DNA from: Manduca sexta
Lineage: Eukaryota; Arthropoda; Insecta; Lepidoptera; Sphingidae
DNA length: 64,000 nt
Assembly (NCBI RefSeq): GCF_014839805.1
Contig: NC_051137.1
Location: 7,367,170-7,431,169 of the forward strand
Reading direction: 5' to 3'
This document shows positions 26,101-37,000 of the stretch, in pieces (within the stretch, counting starts at the first letter, position 1; each line of letters begins with the position of its first letter). Position numbers and translations under genes: made by a program. A model generated the notes under the pieces. The model was not told the DNA's origin and made no database searches. It saw only the letters and a program-made list of their open reading frames with translations.

Positions 26101-29100
26101 CCACTGGAATTTCATACGATAAATATGCCACACAGTAAAATCATAAGTCATAAGTGAGTTGGCATAAAAAATGAATCGCGTGGTAATAGATAGGGTAATG
26201 TGAATGATAAGAGCGGATTATGATATCGCAAATAATTCAGGATTTTTATATGTAATGCGAAATATTACTCTATTATGTTTTGTAAATACGAAACAACTTG
26301 TGAATTTTATCTACTTAATATGTATTTTAATGACATAATATAAAGATAGGGATATTTTGTTTCCGGTTATTATCAGTCCTGTAAAAAGTCTGGTAGATAG
26401 ATAATCCTGATTAAAATCATAGTAAAATTATATACCTATGATATAAGGATCTTTAATTATTTACTTGATCTTTCGTGCTTAGACGTAATGAGTTTGCTAA
26501 CCAAACCAGAAAAAATATTGGTTGCGCTGGACATCCAGCTTCACACGTATGTATGAATAAATTGGACGTACCTACGCAAAAAGGATTTGACCCACAAAAT
26601 TACACTTTTGAAATAGTAAAGATTCAAGTTTAAAACGTATTTTTGCTCATTGATATTTTATTTTATATTTTGTTAATAACAAGTTCAAATGAATATATTT
26701 TGACTAAAATGTTTTTACTAATGGAAAATATAGAGCTTATAGACTAGAACTAATTTGGCATACTCAGCTCATTTTCGACCATAGTGCGGGTTGAATCTTT
26801 TTTGCGTATCTATCTCCAATTATTTTGAAGGCAAAGTATATTAATGTAGATTTTCACCAATACGGTGAAATCCGGTAATAATGATATAGAAGAGAACACC
26901 TAATCTGGTTGTTGTATCCGATAGCCGTTATTAACAATATATATAATATATTTTTTATATATTGAAATAAATATTTAATTATACGTGTGGACTGGTTTGT
27001 AAACAAATTGGGAATAAATCGAAAGCAAAAAACTATTGTGACAAATTCTAAATCGTTAGAGGACGTTAAGACATGCAAGGTCTTAATATCACAAAAAGGT
27101 GAAACAAAAAATTTGTTTAACATTTTCGAAGCTTATAACATACAAAATTCTTTTATGTAATGATGGCTTCTTATATTATAAAGATATCTCGCTTCATCCA
27201 GTTTGGTAGTATGCGGTTTATTTATATAGGTGCATCGGACGAGACTAGCCATTTAGTCATTATAACCGGTTCAATTTGTAACCGATGTCTATTCTACTAT
27301 AATTTTGAATTTAATGTTATTTGAAAAACACACATTATTTCTTTAATATTTTATTTGTGCACTTAAAAAGTGTTTCCCATTGTGCTACGATGTAAACAAC
27401 CTAAGCAAATCCTTAATGTTCTAGTTGTACCTTTGTCGCATCGTCATCATGATGAACATGTGCATCTGTCTCTATATTTTCTAAAATCGCCAGTTTATAA
27501 GTTATAGCCTACGTTTACATGGGAAATATCAAAGAATCACAGGATAAGATAATGGAGATGCCATCATCGAACGAGAGCGTTGCAATGTCATGGACGATTC
27601 ACGGTCAGAGCACACAAAAGAATACCAGCATTCAGCTTTGTGCTTTGTATGAAGTATTTTGTGTATAAGGGTATAGTCATCGGAACTATGTTTTGTGTCG
27701 CGTGAATGGGAATCGTTACGGCGCCGGTTACGCCCTGCACGGCCTCGGCTCGTAAACCTAGCCATATCACAACGCTCGACTTCTTTACTTTATGTTCTAG
27801 AACCGAAACCATACGCCATTCGTTTCAAAATTAACAATTGCTAACCGATCATGTTTTCATTTCGAGTAAGTATGAGAACGTTTTCATAATGGTGAAATTG
27901 ACAATCAGAAACAACATGACTTAAATTATTATAAAGTAGGTTTATAAAATATTTTTCCATCAGGCGAATGGCATGGTCGTCTCATTTTATTCGTGTGTTT
28001 GAAAAAACCGGCTGCATAGCAAATAGTGTCGTGTTCTTACTAAGAGTGTAGGGGATTTCCGCGAGCTCTTGATGAACATCATCTATTTAATTTTACTTGA
28101 AATACTATAATAAATCGTCTATTATCATTCGTAGTATGCGTTTTTAGATGTGATTAAATTATGTTAAGATAAAAAACACATTACGGTAAAAGACGACTGT
28201 ACAGGAATTTCCGATGCATTGTTATGTTACGCAAAAACATTATATATTATTATAATAATGTGCCCTAAGTCAGGCCTTTTTGTCAGATGTTTTAAAACTA
28301 ATAAACTAAAAGCGTAAATACTTAAGTGTTTGTCTTGTTACTTAAATCGGATGAATAGAACTCATGTTTTATCTGCACTCATGAGTTGTCGGCATTTTTT
28401 TATAAAATCACCACATATAAAAAGAATTTCAAAGCATATTATCGAGATAAAGATGTGACAAACATCCATTTTATTGTCTGTTTATACAGGTATATTTATA
28501 TATATTATTATATATAAATATATGTTTATATATATTATTGTAACCATGGAATAAAAGAAATAACGTTTAACTATTCGAGTAACCCTCTGAATTTTATTTA
28601 ATGAGTTCCTAAATCTCCCACAGGATGCAGAGTATTTTCAATAAACCTGCTGCTATGAATTTATATTTTTCTTTTCACATTTTTGGTATACCTGAGGAAG
28701 AAGTACTTTAGATACAATTTAGTAAAGATTCTTGATAAATATATTTTTGATTTTTTTTGGTAAAATTTCAATTTATAACACATACAATCTAACTATAACA
28801 CACGACTTTTACTTGCACTTGGCCGGTTTTTCATTAAAAGAAAACTTAAATAATAGCTCGTAAGCGCATTAAAGTATGCGTTGGTAGTCGTTTCATATCG
28901 TTCGGGGTCCCAGCGGGCCGCTGGGCCGGGCCGAGGCACTTTAATTAATCAAGGTCTTTGTTGAAAGCCTGCATCGGCCCCCCGCCGCTCGCTAATAAAA
29001 ACACACGCAAACCATGTGCTGGGGTGTTCTGTTTGTTCAACATACATACTCACCATTATTTGTTTGAATTAAAACCGATTGAAGCGTTATGGATTTTTCC

Positions 29101-30951
29101 TACTGTGTAATTTCGCCAAAGGTTTTTGTAGAGTGTGCGCGATCCAAAAACGACATCGGAAACTTATAATCGCAAGCAAAGTAAATTGTTCCTATATGGC
29201 TTAAATTTATTAAATCGATACTAATTTAATATAATAATTAAAATCATACCGCAAAATTTAATGTAGAGTCACAGAAGTACAAAGTAAAGTATCTACCTAT
29301 TTCCTTTTTATTTATGGACATTGTATAGTAATTAATAACATTAAAATATCGCTTTATGCACTTGCCAGATTCGTCTTATGACCATTTTGTTATAGACGGG
29401 CAAAAGAAAAGCGACTGAAGAAAGACGCAGGAAGGACGCGGTGGTCACAATACTTCAGATCAATGAAAAGCGGCGGCGGATCGCCTCGGCACGACCGACT
29501 GCTTGATAAGGACGAGCTCAAGATCGATTTGGATTCCTTCAGTCATCACGGTAAGCATGTTGTTAAACGCTCTTTTTACAGTAAACATTATATTAGCAAA
29601 ATAATTACAGAATACAATTTTAGACATTTTTTGATAACCTCCAACCAGAGAGAATAATAGAATAGTCGCCGCGTGACAAAATTTCTCTTCGGCCAGTCTG
29701 ACTGCGCAGCCGAATATTTCTGGCAACGCCCGATATCATTGACTAGGATAGCGGCGCTATGGAGGATTTTACCTACATTATGAATGAGCTGGTTTGAAGA
29801 TAGTAGCTACTAGCTAATACCTACAATTGTTACCTAAACTCTTTTGGTGTATATGTGTGAAATGCTGCAGATTTGCTGTTGTGTTTTGTAAATTTTCCAT
29901 TCCTTTCTTTAGATTAGTAACGCAAGCAAATTTCTATAGTTTTGACAGTGTTTATTTCTACTCGGTGGTGCGCTGCGTAAACAGATAAAGTTATGAAAAA
30001 ACATGTATGACTCTTCCTCCGTATGAAATTATTCCTCTTCAAAAGTTGTAAAAAATATAATTATAAAACAAATCCTCTGCTGGATCTGTCTGCATGTGTG
30101 AAGACGATCAACTCAAAAAATACCCAACGTATTTCGAAAAATTTGGTATGGAAATAGTTTGAGACCCTTTTTTGGGAAGGACATAGGCCGCTTTTTATCT
30201 TCGAGCAAAAGCTAGTAAGCATATATGGTTAGAGACCCATAATTAGGTTTAATGAAACGTTTATGAATAAGAAAATAACGCTATCACTTTGGTTTAGAGC
30301 TAAGCAACGATAGCTATAGCACGGTGGCTTTGGGCGGTGAGGAGGGTTCTCCTGCAGGCGGCGGAAGTGCGGGCGCTACCGGCGCTCGGTACTCCTCCAC
30401 TCCGCCTTACTTGCGCGCGCACTCGCCGCCGCACCCCCATTACCACTATCCTCCCGACCACCTCGTCTACACCAATATTGGTGAGTTATTGTAATATTAC
30501 ACTCTTATTCTTTGTTTAAACTGTGATGTGCTAGAGTTCAATTACTTTGCCAGTTTTGATGATTTGCAAAATATGTTTTTTAGTTTATTCACTTGATATT
30601 TTCGGCCGAGAACAAAAGAGCTGACGTCTTATGGGTATATTAGATTAAATTTGTAACTAGGTTAAGAATTGGCTAGAGCCAATTCTTAATTTCGTGCTTA
30701 GAATTAGTAAATGATCAATTTATCTCTTAACAAATTCAAGGGTCACAAGTTTAATCAGAGTTTTTAATTCAGCTACGTCTATAGGTCAAGCGATGAGCGG
30801 AGCAGGGATAGGCACGGGCGCAGGCACCGGCGGCGCGTCGGATCTTAGCAGCTCGTCGTCGCCGGCGGCGGGCGGGTACCCTGACTTCCCGCCGTCGCCG
30901 GACTCGTGGCTGGGCGAGCCGCACCACTACTCGCCGCGCGGCTTCCCCTAG
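20053..30951 (+). CDS. Lim3: LIM-homeodomain transcription factor Lim3 (Lhx3/4 class)
   Basis: Nuclear DNA-binding regulator; in flies and vertebrates this class specifies motor neurons and, in vertebrates, pituitary. Seven exons join in phase: 20053-20152, 22895-23069, 24018-24220, 24422-24608, 29396-29550, 30298-30480, 30785-30951, giving 389 residues. LIM1 runs from about residue 39 (CGGC) and LIM2 from about 98 (CAGC), with the expected zinc ligands. The homeodomain spans about 172-231, with [11 protein letters not shown] and VWFQNRRAK; an intron splits it at QNR. After it come the conserved LDKDELK and [13 protein letters not shown] blocks and a C-terminal [16 protein letters not shown], close to the Lhx3 C-terminus. 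The start ATG has a good context (acagccATG). A TAG ends this frame, but an in-frame extension follows (see findings). Exon 4 and exon 7 each have a second in-phase acceptor. Confidence 0.93.
20162..20184 (+). repeat. TG dinucleotide microsatellite
   Basis: About ten TG units lie just inside Lim3 intron 1, a few bases after the exon 1 donor. Confidence 0.9.
20185..22894. other. Lim3 intron 1
   Basis: 2.7 kb, AT-rich. A GC-richer segment near 21225-21330 has homeodomain-type TAATTA sites and no repeat match; it is a candidate element only. No other gene is seen. Confidence 0.5.
22895..23069 (+). CDS. Lim3: Lim3 exon 2 (LIM1)
   Basis: Acceptor 'ttgttgcgcag' before 22895; donor A|GTAAGC at 23070. 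Encodes [19 protein letters not shown] through LYCTDDFFK, i.e. most of the first LIM zinc-binding domain. Confidence 0.92.
23070..24017. other. Lim3 intron 2
   Basis: AT-rich intron of about 0.95 kb; no other feature seen. Confidence 0.6.
24018..24220 (+). CDS. Lim3: Lim3 exon 3 (LIM2)
   Basis: Acceptor 'gttgtcctag'; donor AAAG|GTTAAT. Encodes [20 protein letters not shown] through [13 protein letters not shown], the second LIM domain. Confidence 0.93.
24422..24608 (+). CDS. Lim3: Lim3 exon 4 (homeodomain N-terminal part)
   Basis: Acceptor 'gtgcgcag'; donor ACAG|GTGAGT. Encodes EGSLDGD, then [16 protein letters not shown] through [10 protein letters not shown] second acceptor ('cagtgtag') would start the exon at 24407, adding five in-frame residues. 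Confidence 0.93.
24645..24805 (+). repeat. Dispersed repeat in Lim3 intron 4 (family of three)
   Basis: Shares 'tatgaactttaataattatgccaaatctc', shown here in parts as 'atatgaacttta' and 'attatgccaaatct', and a following 'gtgcgcataatgt...aaaaaggcgta' block with 37137-37285 and 38690-38880, which lie in Phlpp introns. Confidence 0.55.
24806..28900. other. Middle of Lim3 intron 4
   Basis: Long AT-rich intron sequence. Open frames at 26854-27123 and 27529-27812 are unrecognised and overlap in two frames, so no gene is claimed. An AT-only stretch sits at about 28490-28545. Confidence 0.45.
28903..28995. promoter_or_regulatory. GC-rich element in Lim3 intron 4
   Basis: About 90 bases of unusual composition: a 17-base perfect palindrome (cccagcggGccgctggg), a TTTAATTAATCA homeodomain-type site, a Sox-type CTTTGTT site, and flanking C-runs. 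It matches no repeat here. Its position 400 bases before exon 5 and its non-AT composition suggest a conserved intronic enhancer, by inference only. Confidence 0.35.
29396..29550 (+). CDS. Lim3: Lim3 exon 5 (homeodomain end)
   Basis: Acceptor 'ttgttatag'; donor CACG|GTAAGC. Encodes [20 protein letters not shown] through [13 protein letters not shown], the homeodomain end and the conserved following linker. Confidence 0.93.
29930..30225 (+). repeat. Degenerate copy of the 18300 repeat
   Basis: Shares 'gcgctgcgtaaac', 'attattcctctt', 'ggtatggaaatagtttgaga' and the 'gagcaaaagctagta' end with 18300-18795; lies in Lim3 intron 5. Confidence 0.55.
30298..30480 (+). CDS. Lim3: Lim3 exon 6
   Basis: Acceptor 'ctttggtttag'; donor ATTG|GTGAGT. 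Encodes [19 protein letters not shown] through DHLVYTNI, with a Pro/His-rich middle. Confidence 0.88.
30662..30689. repeat. Short perfect palindrome in the last Lim3 intron
   Basis: 13-base arms (30662-30674 and 30677-30689) around a two-base centre, about 95 bases before the exon 7 acceptor. Confidence 0.85.
30785..30951 (+). CDS. Lim3: Lim3 exon 7 (C-terminus)
   Basis: Acceptor 'cgtctatag'; a second in-phase acceptor ('ttttaattcag') lies 12 bases upstream, before 30773. The chosen one gives YTNIGQAM, nearer to the YTNIDQA I recall from fly Lim3. Ends at TAG 30949-30951 after the [16 protein letters not shown] motif. Confidence 0.85.
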
Positions 30952-31092
30952 CGGCGGCCGCCGCCGGCGCACGCGCAGCCCGCGCCCCCGCCGCCCGCCG
31001 CGCCCGCCGCGCCCGCCGCGCCGCCCGTGCACTACCTGCCGCACGCCCTCGCACCCCAGCCCCTCGAGCTCGTGGTGAAACGCGAGCTGTGA
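30952..31092 (+). CDS. Lim3: In-frame extension after the Lim3 stop
   Basis: The 46 codons after TAG (30949-30951) stay in the Lim3 frame to TGA at 31090-31092. The first part is Pro/Ala-rich and GC-saturated; the end (HYLPHALAPQPLELVVKREL) is of mixed composition and holds a VKRE SUMO-type motif. The first AATAAA is only 45 bases past the second stop. High GC weakens openness as evidence, since another frame is also open. It could be readthrough, a polymorphic or mis-called CAG, or plain 3' UTR. Confidence 0.4.
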   Translation, partial: RRPPPAHAQPAPPPPAAPAAPAAPPVHYLPHALAPQPLELVVKREL

Positions 31093-31136
31093 TTTTTCCC
31101 ATCCTAAATGACTATGATAAAGTTTATCAATTTTAA

Positions 31137-31142
31137 AATAAA
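31137..31142 (+). terminator. Lim3 proximal poly(A) signal
   Basis: AATAAA 186 bases after the Lim3 TAG and 45 bases after the downstream in-frame TGA. A further AATAAA lies at 31567-31572. Confidence 0.6.
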
Positions 31143-31566
31143 ATATCATTGAAATCTGAAAGTACAATAAGCTTTTTCAACATTGCAAGTGCAATAATAT
31201 GAGTGTATTCCAGTCACATAATTGATGTTTCAAATAATATTTTTATTTTCTTTAAAGTCTTACTGTCTATAGTTAAGTTTTAGTTTAATGGTATATCTGT
31301 GTACATAAATTATTTTGAGTGATTCGAGCACAAAATAACGTTTTTAACGCCTTAAGTATAATTATGTCAAATAATTGTAAATGTTTTATGAAAATATTAA
31401 TAGATAATATATATGGTTTGTAAAAGTAGATACATACATAACAATGTATGGAAGTGATAATGTGAAAATATGAATTACGTAGTTATTAATATTATAATAT
31501 GTGTAGATCTTATTTGACAAAAAGATATCACAATATTGTATATATAACTAACTATACAGTTATTAT

Positions 31567-31572
31567 AATAAA
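31567..31572 (+). terminator. Lim3 distal poly(A) signal (candidate)
   Basis: AATAAA in AT-rich DNA, about 125 bases from the opposing Phlpp signal. Use is unproven. Confidence 0.35.
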
Positions 31573-31697
31573 ATTATATTTAAGCTTACATAGGCAAGTC
31601 CATGTTGATAATACTTAATACTTGTGCAAAAAAATCTAGTCGGAAGATAAATGGTGTCTATATAAATACATGAATGTACATCCAAATACAGTGACAT

Positions 31698-31703
31698 TTT
31701 ATT
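31698..31703 (-). terminator. Phlpp poly(A) signal
   Basis: AATAAA on the minus strand, 25 bases beyond the Phlpp stop codon. Confidence 0.65.
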
Positions 31704-31727
31704 TACATTTTGCGTAGTACAAATATT

Positions 31728-34078
31728 TTATAGTTCGGTTGTAGCAACTCCCCAATACTGCTGCATGCGGCCTTCGAGATCAAGAGAGTCTTGTGATTGT
31801 GAAGATTTTTCTTGTATTACAGCAAAATCATATTCCAAATGATATGGCATGAGCCGCTGTAAAGATCCAAAATATGCTGCATTTGGCCCACCGTTCGGCA
31901 TTCTGCCAGACCCAAAGCGGAAGTCCGGCTTTAATGTGTTGCCAAAGGATCTGGCACTACCAAAGTGCTTTGATAAAAATGGTACTTTTGTCGGCTTTCC
32001 AGTCAAATGAAGCTGTGGACTGCTACCCGATAAACCTTTTAAATTTCTCAAACTGCTGGTATTGGAACGCATTCCTTTGGACAAATTATCTAATTCCTTA
32101 TCGAATAGCATTTGAGTATTTTGTTCTAGCATATACTCCCAGCATTTAAATTGCTCTTCTGGGTTAGAAAGTTCCTCGTTTCTGCGATCATCTTCTTTGT
32201 CCTCTTCGACACGCACGCGGATGGCTCTCGCGACACCACTGCGATAACTTCTACGCTCTGATGCTTTGTTATGCGATCGTACGCTTGCATAATGCTGATG
32301 ACTAATTGCTTCGCTTGGAGGGCGGTCGCTTTGCCCGCTGGGCGAAGATCTGTCACTACTTGGCTTCGGTGGGGAAATAGAATGGCAGCAAGGTTCTAAT
32401 CGGGAACAGCAGCAATCTGATCTACACACAGATTTATTACTGTTTATTGTTTGACGTAATTCTCGCATCAATAAATCTACGTCAGATCTTCCAGAGTCGA
32501 ATCTTATTATTAAAACTGATATACATTCTTCAACTCCGTAGCTCTGCGCGAGGTCTTGAAGTCGCTTCGCCGCAAGCACTGGGTTACGTTCAGTTCTTGC
32601 TTCAGTGATGGCCGTATCGACACTGATAGCGTTCCAAAAATTACCATTCCCTAATATTAAAAATTCATCATCTTCTTTTACTACAGTTTGTATTACATCT
32701 GGATCAGGTACAGTGTTTGGGTAAGTAGATGAGCATCCAAGGCGCTTGTTGTTTTCAATTCCCAAATTTAAAAGTCCATTGCGTCTACTCAGCACAGCTT
32801 TGGTATTTCCCACATTTGCCAACCTTAGATTATACTTTTTATTACTTTGTCCAAAAACGTTTTCTGCTGGCGGTGCAGGAGATAAGTGACACATCACTAA
32901 AGAAGCCCCTTTCCTTTGACCTTTTTCTTTTAATTCTCTATGCGCTGATAAAACTACGTACTTCATATATTCATTAATGGTTTCTTTGATGGACCTTTCT
33001 TCTAATAAGAGCCCTGGTATACATGACTGTAATATTTTTGGCACTTCTGTATCTGTTTCCCCGTCAATTACTGCAAAGAGCCCTTCTTTGTTACAAAAAG
33101 AGGGCAGGCGAATTTGAGAGCAACATAGTTGTAAATATTTGTTTGGACATTCAGAGAATCCAGTAATCCATGGCGTAACTCCATTTAGTTCTTCGTGGTA
33201 CCCGGTTTTTTGTGTCCAAGGTAGGGAATGCCTACCGGTAACATCAACCAAACTTAATGGTCTCTGACATCTATATGCGTTGAACTGCGATGGATCTACT
33301 TGAAGTTTTTTATTGCAAGAAATATCAAGAAATTTCAGTTGTTTTGGCGCAAGTAGTCGTAGGTCTAAACTATCAAGTTCGTTATGAGCAAAATCTAAGA
33401 TTTTTATAGATGGACTGCATGCAAACATAGGAACGGAACGCAATTTATTTGAGTGAGCTCTGACTATCTTTATATTATTTAATTGTGGCAAGCTTTCTGG
33501 CAACTTCGATAAGGAATTACCTGACAGGACTAACTCCTCAATATCAGGCCAAAAACTTATACAATTATCTGGTAGATTTGTTAAACAATTATATGCCAGG
33601 TGTAAAATCTTTAATCCTCGAAAGGCTATGATAACTTCGGCTACGTCATCAGATAAGCAATTAGCTGTCAAGTACAGGCATTCTAGGCTCTGAGACATTC
33701 CTCTGGCATGAGGTAACCGGCTCAATCTATTATTTGAAAGGTTTAAAATACATAGTCTGTCGCATACAGAGAAGAAATTTTCTGGCAGGGCCTGTATGCA
33801 GTTGTCATGCAGTAACAATTCCTTTAACGGCGCTCGCAGCCTGGGCATCGACGGCATACTCGAAATTTTGTTATGAGCTAAGTGAAGGTTGCTGAGGCTA
33901 GAGAGTTCGCTGCAGAACAAATGCTCGGGCAAGGATGTCAGTTGGTTATTGCATGCGTGTAATGTGGTGAGATCTGAGCAGCCGCTAAGCCATTGTGGTA
34001 ACAATGTTAGTTTGTTGTACGATACGTCGATCTCTACCAGGTTTATTGGTGGTACCGTGGTTGTCAGTGTTTCTAATT
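31728..34078 (-). CDS. Phlpp: Phlpp exon 7 (LRRs, phosphatase domain, tail)
   Basis: Acceptor 'tttaatttcag'; the split codon gives HNQLETL. Runs 782 residues to the stop: the last dozen LRRs, the PP2C-like domain, a Ser/Arg-rich tail, and TTEL at the end. Confidence 0.95.
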
Positions 34079-37000
34079 CTGAAATTAAAAAATAAAGATT
34101 ACGTTACTTTTTGTGTTTTATGTATAAAGTAAATATTTTTTTATTATACACCTTAAAGGCAAGTTTTGTAAAAACATGACAAATATTTTGCAACTTTGTA
34201 TATTTTGCATTAACTAAAATATTTTTTAAGCTTGTCCTGTTAGCTCTCGGGTTTTAGTTCTGGGACTGGGGCAAAGTGATATTAGGTTTTTGTGCTCAGT
34301 ATTTTGCTGGAGTCTGAAATGTGCCCAATATGGCACGCCTAATATACGCCCAATTTATGCCCAATATACGCGGCAAAAAGTGGATGAACTAGTTGTGCCT
34401 TTCCCTACCCCTTAAAAGATAAAAGGTTTGACTGTGTATATCACATAATATATAAAACTATAAAATAAAATTAGACCATATTACATGTCAATGAAATAAC
34501 ATAAAATCTCATAATAATAATTATATATTTTAATCGATTATGGTGAATAATTTATTTTTCAAAACTCTGTATTATTATCTTATCGTCGAGACATAAGCGC
34601 ACGCGCCTATATTATTCTGATATCCAAATCATTTGCGCATCGAGTCGAAATAGATTATAATTATTTTATTATTTTTCGCTATATGAATGCTGCGTGCCAA
34701 TCAAATGTTATTTAAAATAATGTACTTAAATTAATAGATAGGTATACAGGCAACGATATTGCCCTTATTGTCATCAAACTGTTTTCAAGTTTGAAATTAT
34801 TTCATTAATTAGTTGTATTCAAGGAACAAATACCCACCCGATTTTCATTTACCTCGGTTTGCGGAAATTGATCTACTTTTAATATTGAATTCATTATTAT
34901 TGAAATGAAACGTAAATACTGAAATGACACTCACGGTTGTGCGGGGCGCGTAGAGTGCGTAACGAAGCGCCGTGCAGTGCGATGTGCTGCAGCGCGTTGT
35001 GGGACGCGTCCAGCTCGCGCAACCCACGTAGCGCCGACACAACCAACACCTCCACTGAGTTGTGGGATAGATCTAGAGACACTAGATGCTGGAATATATC
35101 GTTAAATCTATTAATTGGTTATCTATATGAGTGTAAAGAGGTAAAGTTGAGTTTGGAATGTTTGATGAGACTGACTCGGTGGCGTAGTACGGCTGTACTG
35201 TGAGGCACTGGGTTCGAATCCCGGGTCAGGCAAAGTGATATTTGGGTTTTTCTGCTCATTGTCAGCCCGGAGTCTGGAATTTGTGTCCGATATGGGGATA
35301 GGCTCGCTACCTGATGGGAGCGAGCCTATCCCCACATCGGACCGTCATCGTGCGTGATCGCCATCATGGGACGGAACACACTTGTCGAAAAGTGGGTGCC
35401 CTGGTTGCGCCTTTGCATACCCCTTCGAAGATAAATGCGTGATGTGTGTGTGTAGAATATTTATCTATTTCTATAAGTCCTTTTACCAAGAGAAGCATTA
35501 TCTTGTTGTGTTATATACACATTTTACCGCGTATGGACTTTTAATCCAACAAACATACAAGACAGACTATTGTTTACATTATAAACTTTATAACAAACAT
35601 TTTAAAAGTATAAAGGGAAAAACAACTGGGTCAATTGATAAGCGACCCCGATGCCATTGTACACGCAGAAGGGCAATTATATATACGTTGACATAATATT
35701 TTAAATATACATGGTCATACTCTTCATGGTTCTGCAAATATTGCATTTTTTTTTCATGCACGACAAAGTGACGCCACTGCACCTGATGGTAACTGGAGTG
35801 GGTTCAATGTGTCGACTGACGAGAGATTATTGTCCCTCGGTAGCCGACACCATTATATCGGCCTCTTAGATATACACAGGCTGATGCCGGACGCGACGCA
35901 CTTATGGGTGTCACTATGGCGAGTTTTACGCCTTCTGGTGGATGGTGGATACAAACACCCTACCACCAGAAATACAAATAAAAAAATATTATATAATTTA
36001 ATATATACATTTATATTTCATACTTGTATTTTGCACTTCAGTATAGAGCAGGCATTGTTAACTTGTTGTCAAATAGTGTAATGCGACATGTGAATGTGCG
36101 TCGCGACGCTTACAGTGCAGCTCTTTAATATTACTTAAACATGTCGAAAAAAAGATTTTGACATTTCAACTAGTTATGTTCGAATATTTAGAAGAAGACT
36201 AAATCCCTATAATTTCTTCAACTTTCCTCATACTCAGATAACGTTATACCCAATTCATGTTTTGTAGATTTTTTTTTGATTACTTCAGCTAAGTAATTTC
36301 ACAAGTTGTACATTACTTGAACACCTTCATTTGTCGGTAAACTAACACAATATTTCAGTAGTGCTACAGATCACAGTAAAACGGTAATACTCACTTCATA
36401 ATTACCAAGAATAATGCTTCCTTTCAGTCTATTGTGTCGCAAATCCACGTTAGTGAGGGGTCCACGGTAATCCGACTTGGTGTCATCGTCCGGAGCCATC
36501 TTTTTGTTATTGACTGGCTGTAATATTCAAATGATTATTATTGTTAGGATATAGAATTTTTATTTTCGTTTGTGAGTTGCGGAGTAAAAGCACTCATTAG
36601 GTGTTCTTGGTTAAGATTAGCTTTAAAATCGCGCAGGTGGGACCAAGGACTTGTTGTCTGTCTAAAATATACGTCATATCATAAGAATTTGCTATCAATG
36701 ATACTGTTTAAAATATTTAAGCGATTATGATTACATAATATTTTTCACATCATGTAAACATGTACGTTCAGTAACACTCGTCTATGTATTTAGGACTAGT
36801 AAAATTTACCGTTAATCTTGAATTTTTTTTTGGCTGATGCTCCTTAATAATAAGTAGTAGGTATTTTTCAATAATGGTTTAAATGTGGTTAGTAAATTGA
36901 TAGAAACTATATTGTGTTTTTAGTAAAATGTAAACAAATTACAACTGACCCCAAACCTACTGATGAGGTTCCTAGCCGCTATAAGAATTCTTAATCGTGG

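Noticed and set aside
27529..27812. Two overlapping minus frames in Lim3 intron 4
   Set aside because: They share bases in different frames and have no family resemblance or splice context.
30952..31136. Alternative acceptor at the Lim3 TAG (cttccccTAG) opening another frame
   Set aside because: It would give a low-complexity Arg/Ala protein and lose the conserved C-terminal motif.
30769..31167. 132-codon minus frame and other frames over the Lim3 C-terminus
   Set aside because: Arg/Ala/Gly-rich translation of GC-saturated DNA antisense to a recognised exon.
35180..35221. tRNA gene
   Set aside because: A and B boxes are present but no tRNA cloverleaf can be drawn, and the same head occurs in dispersed copies: it is a SINE.
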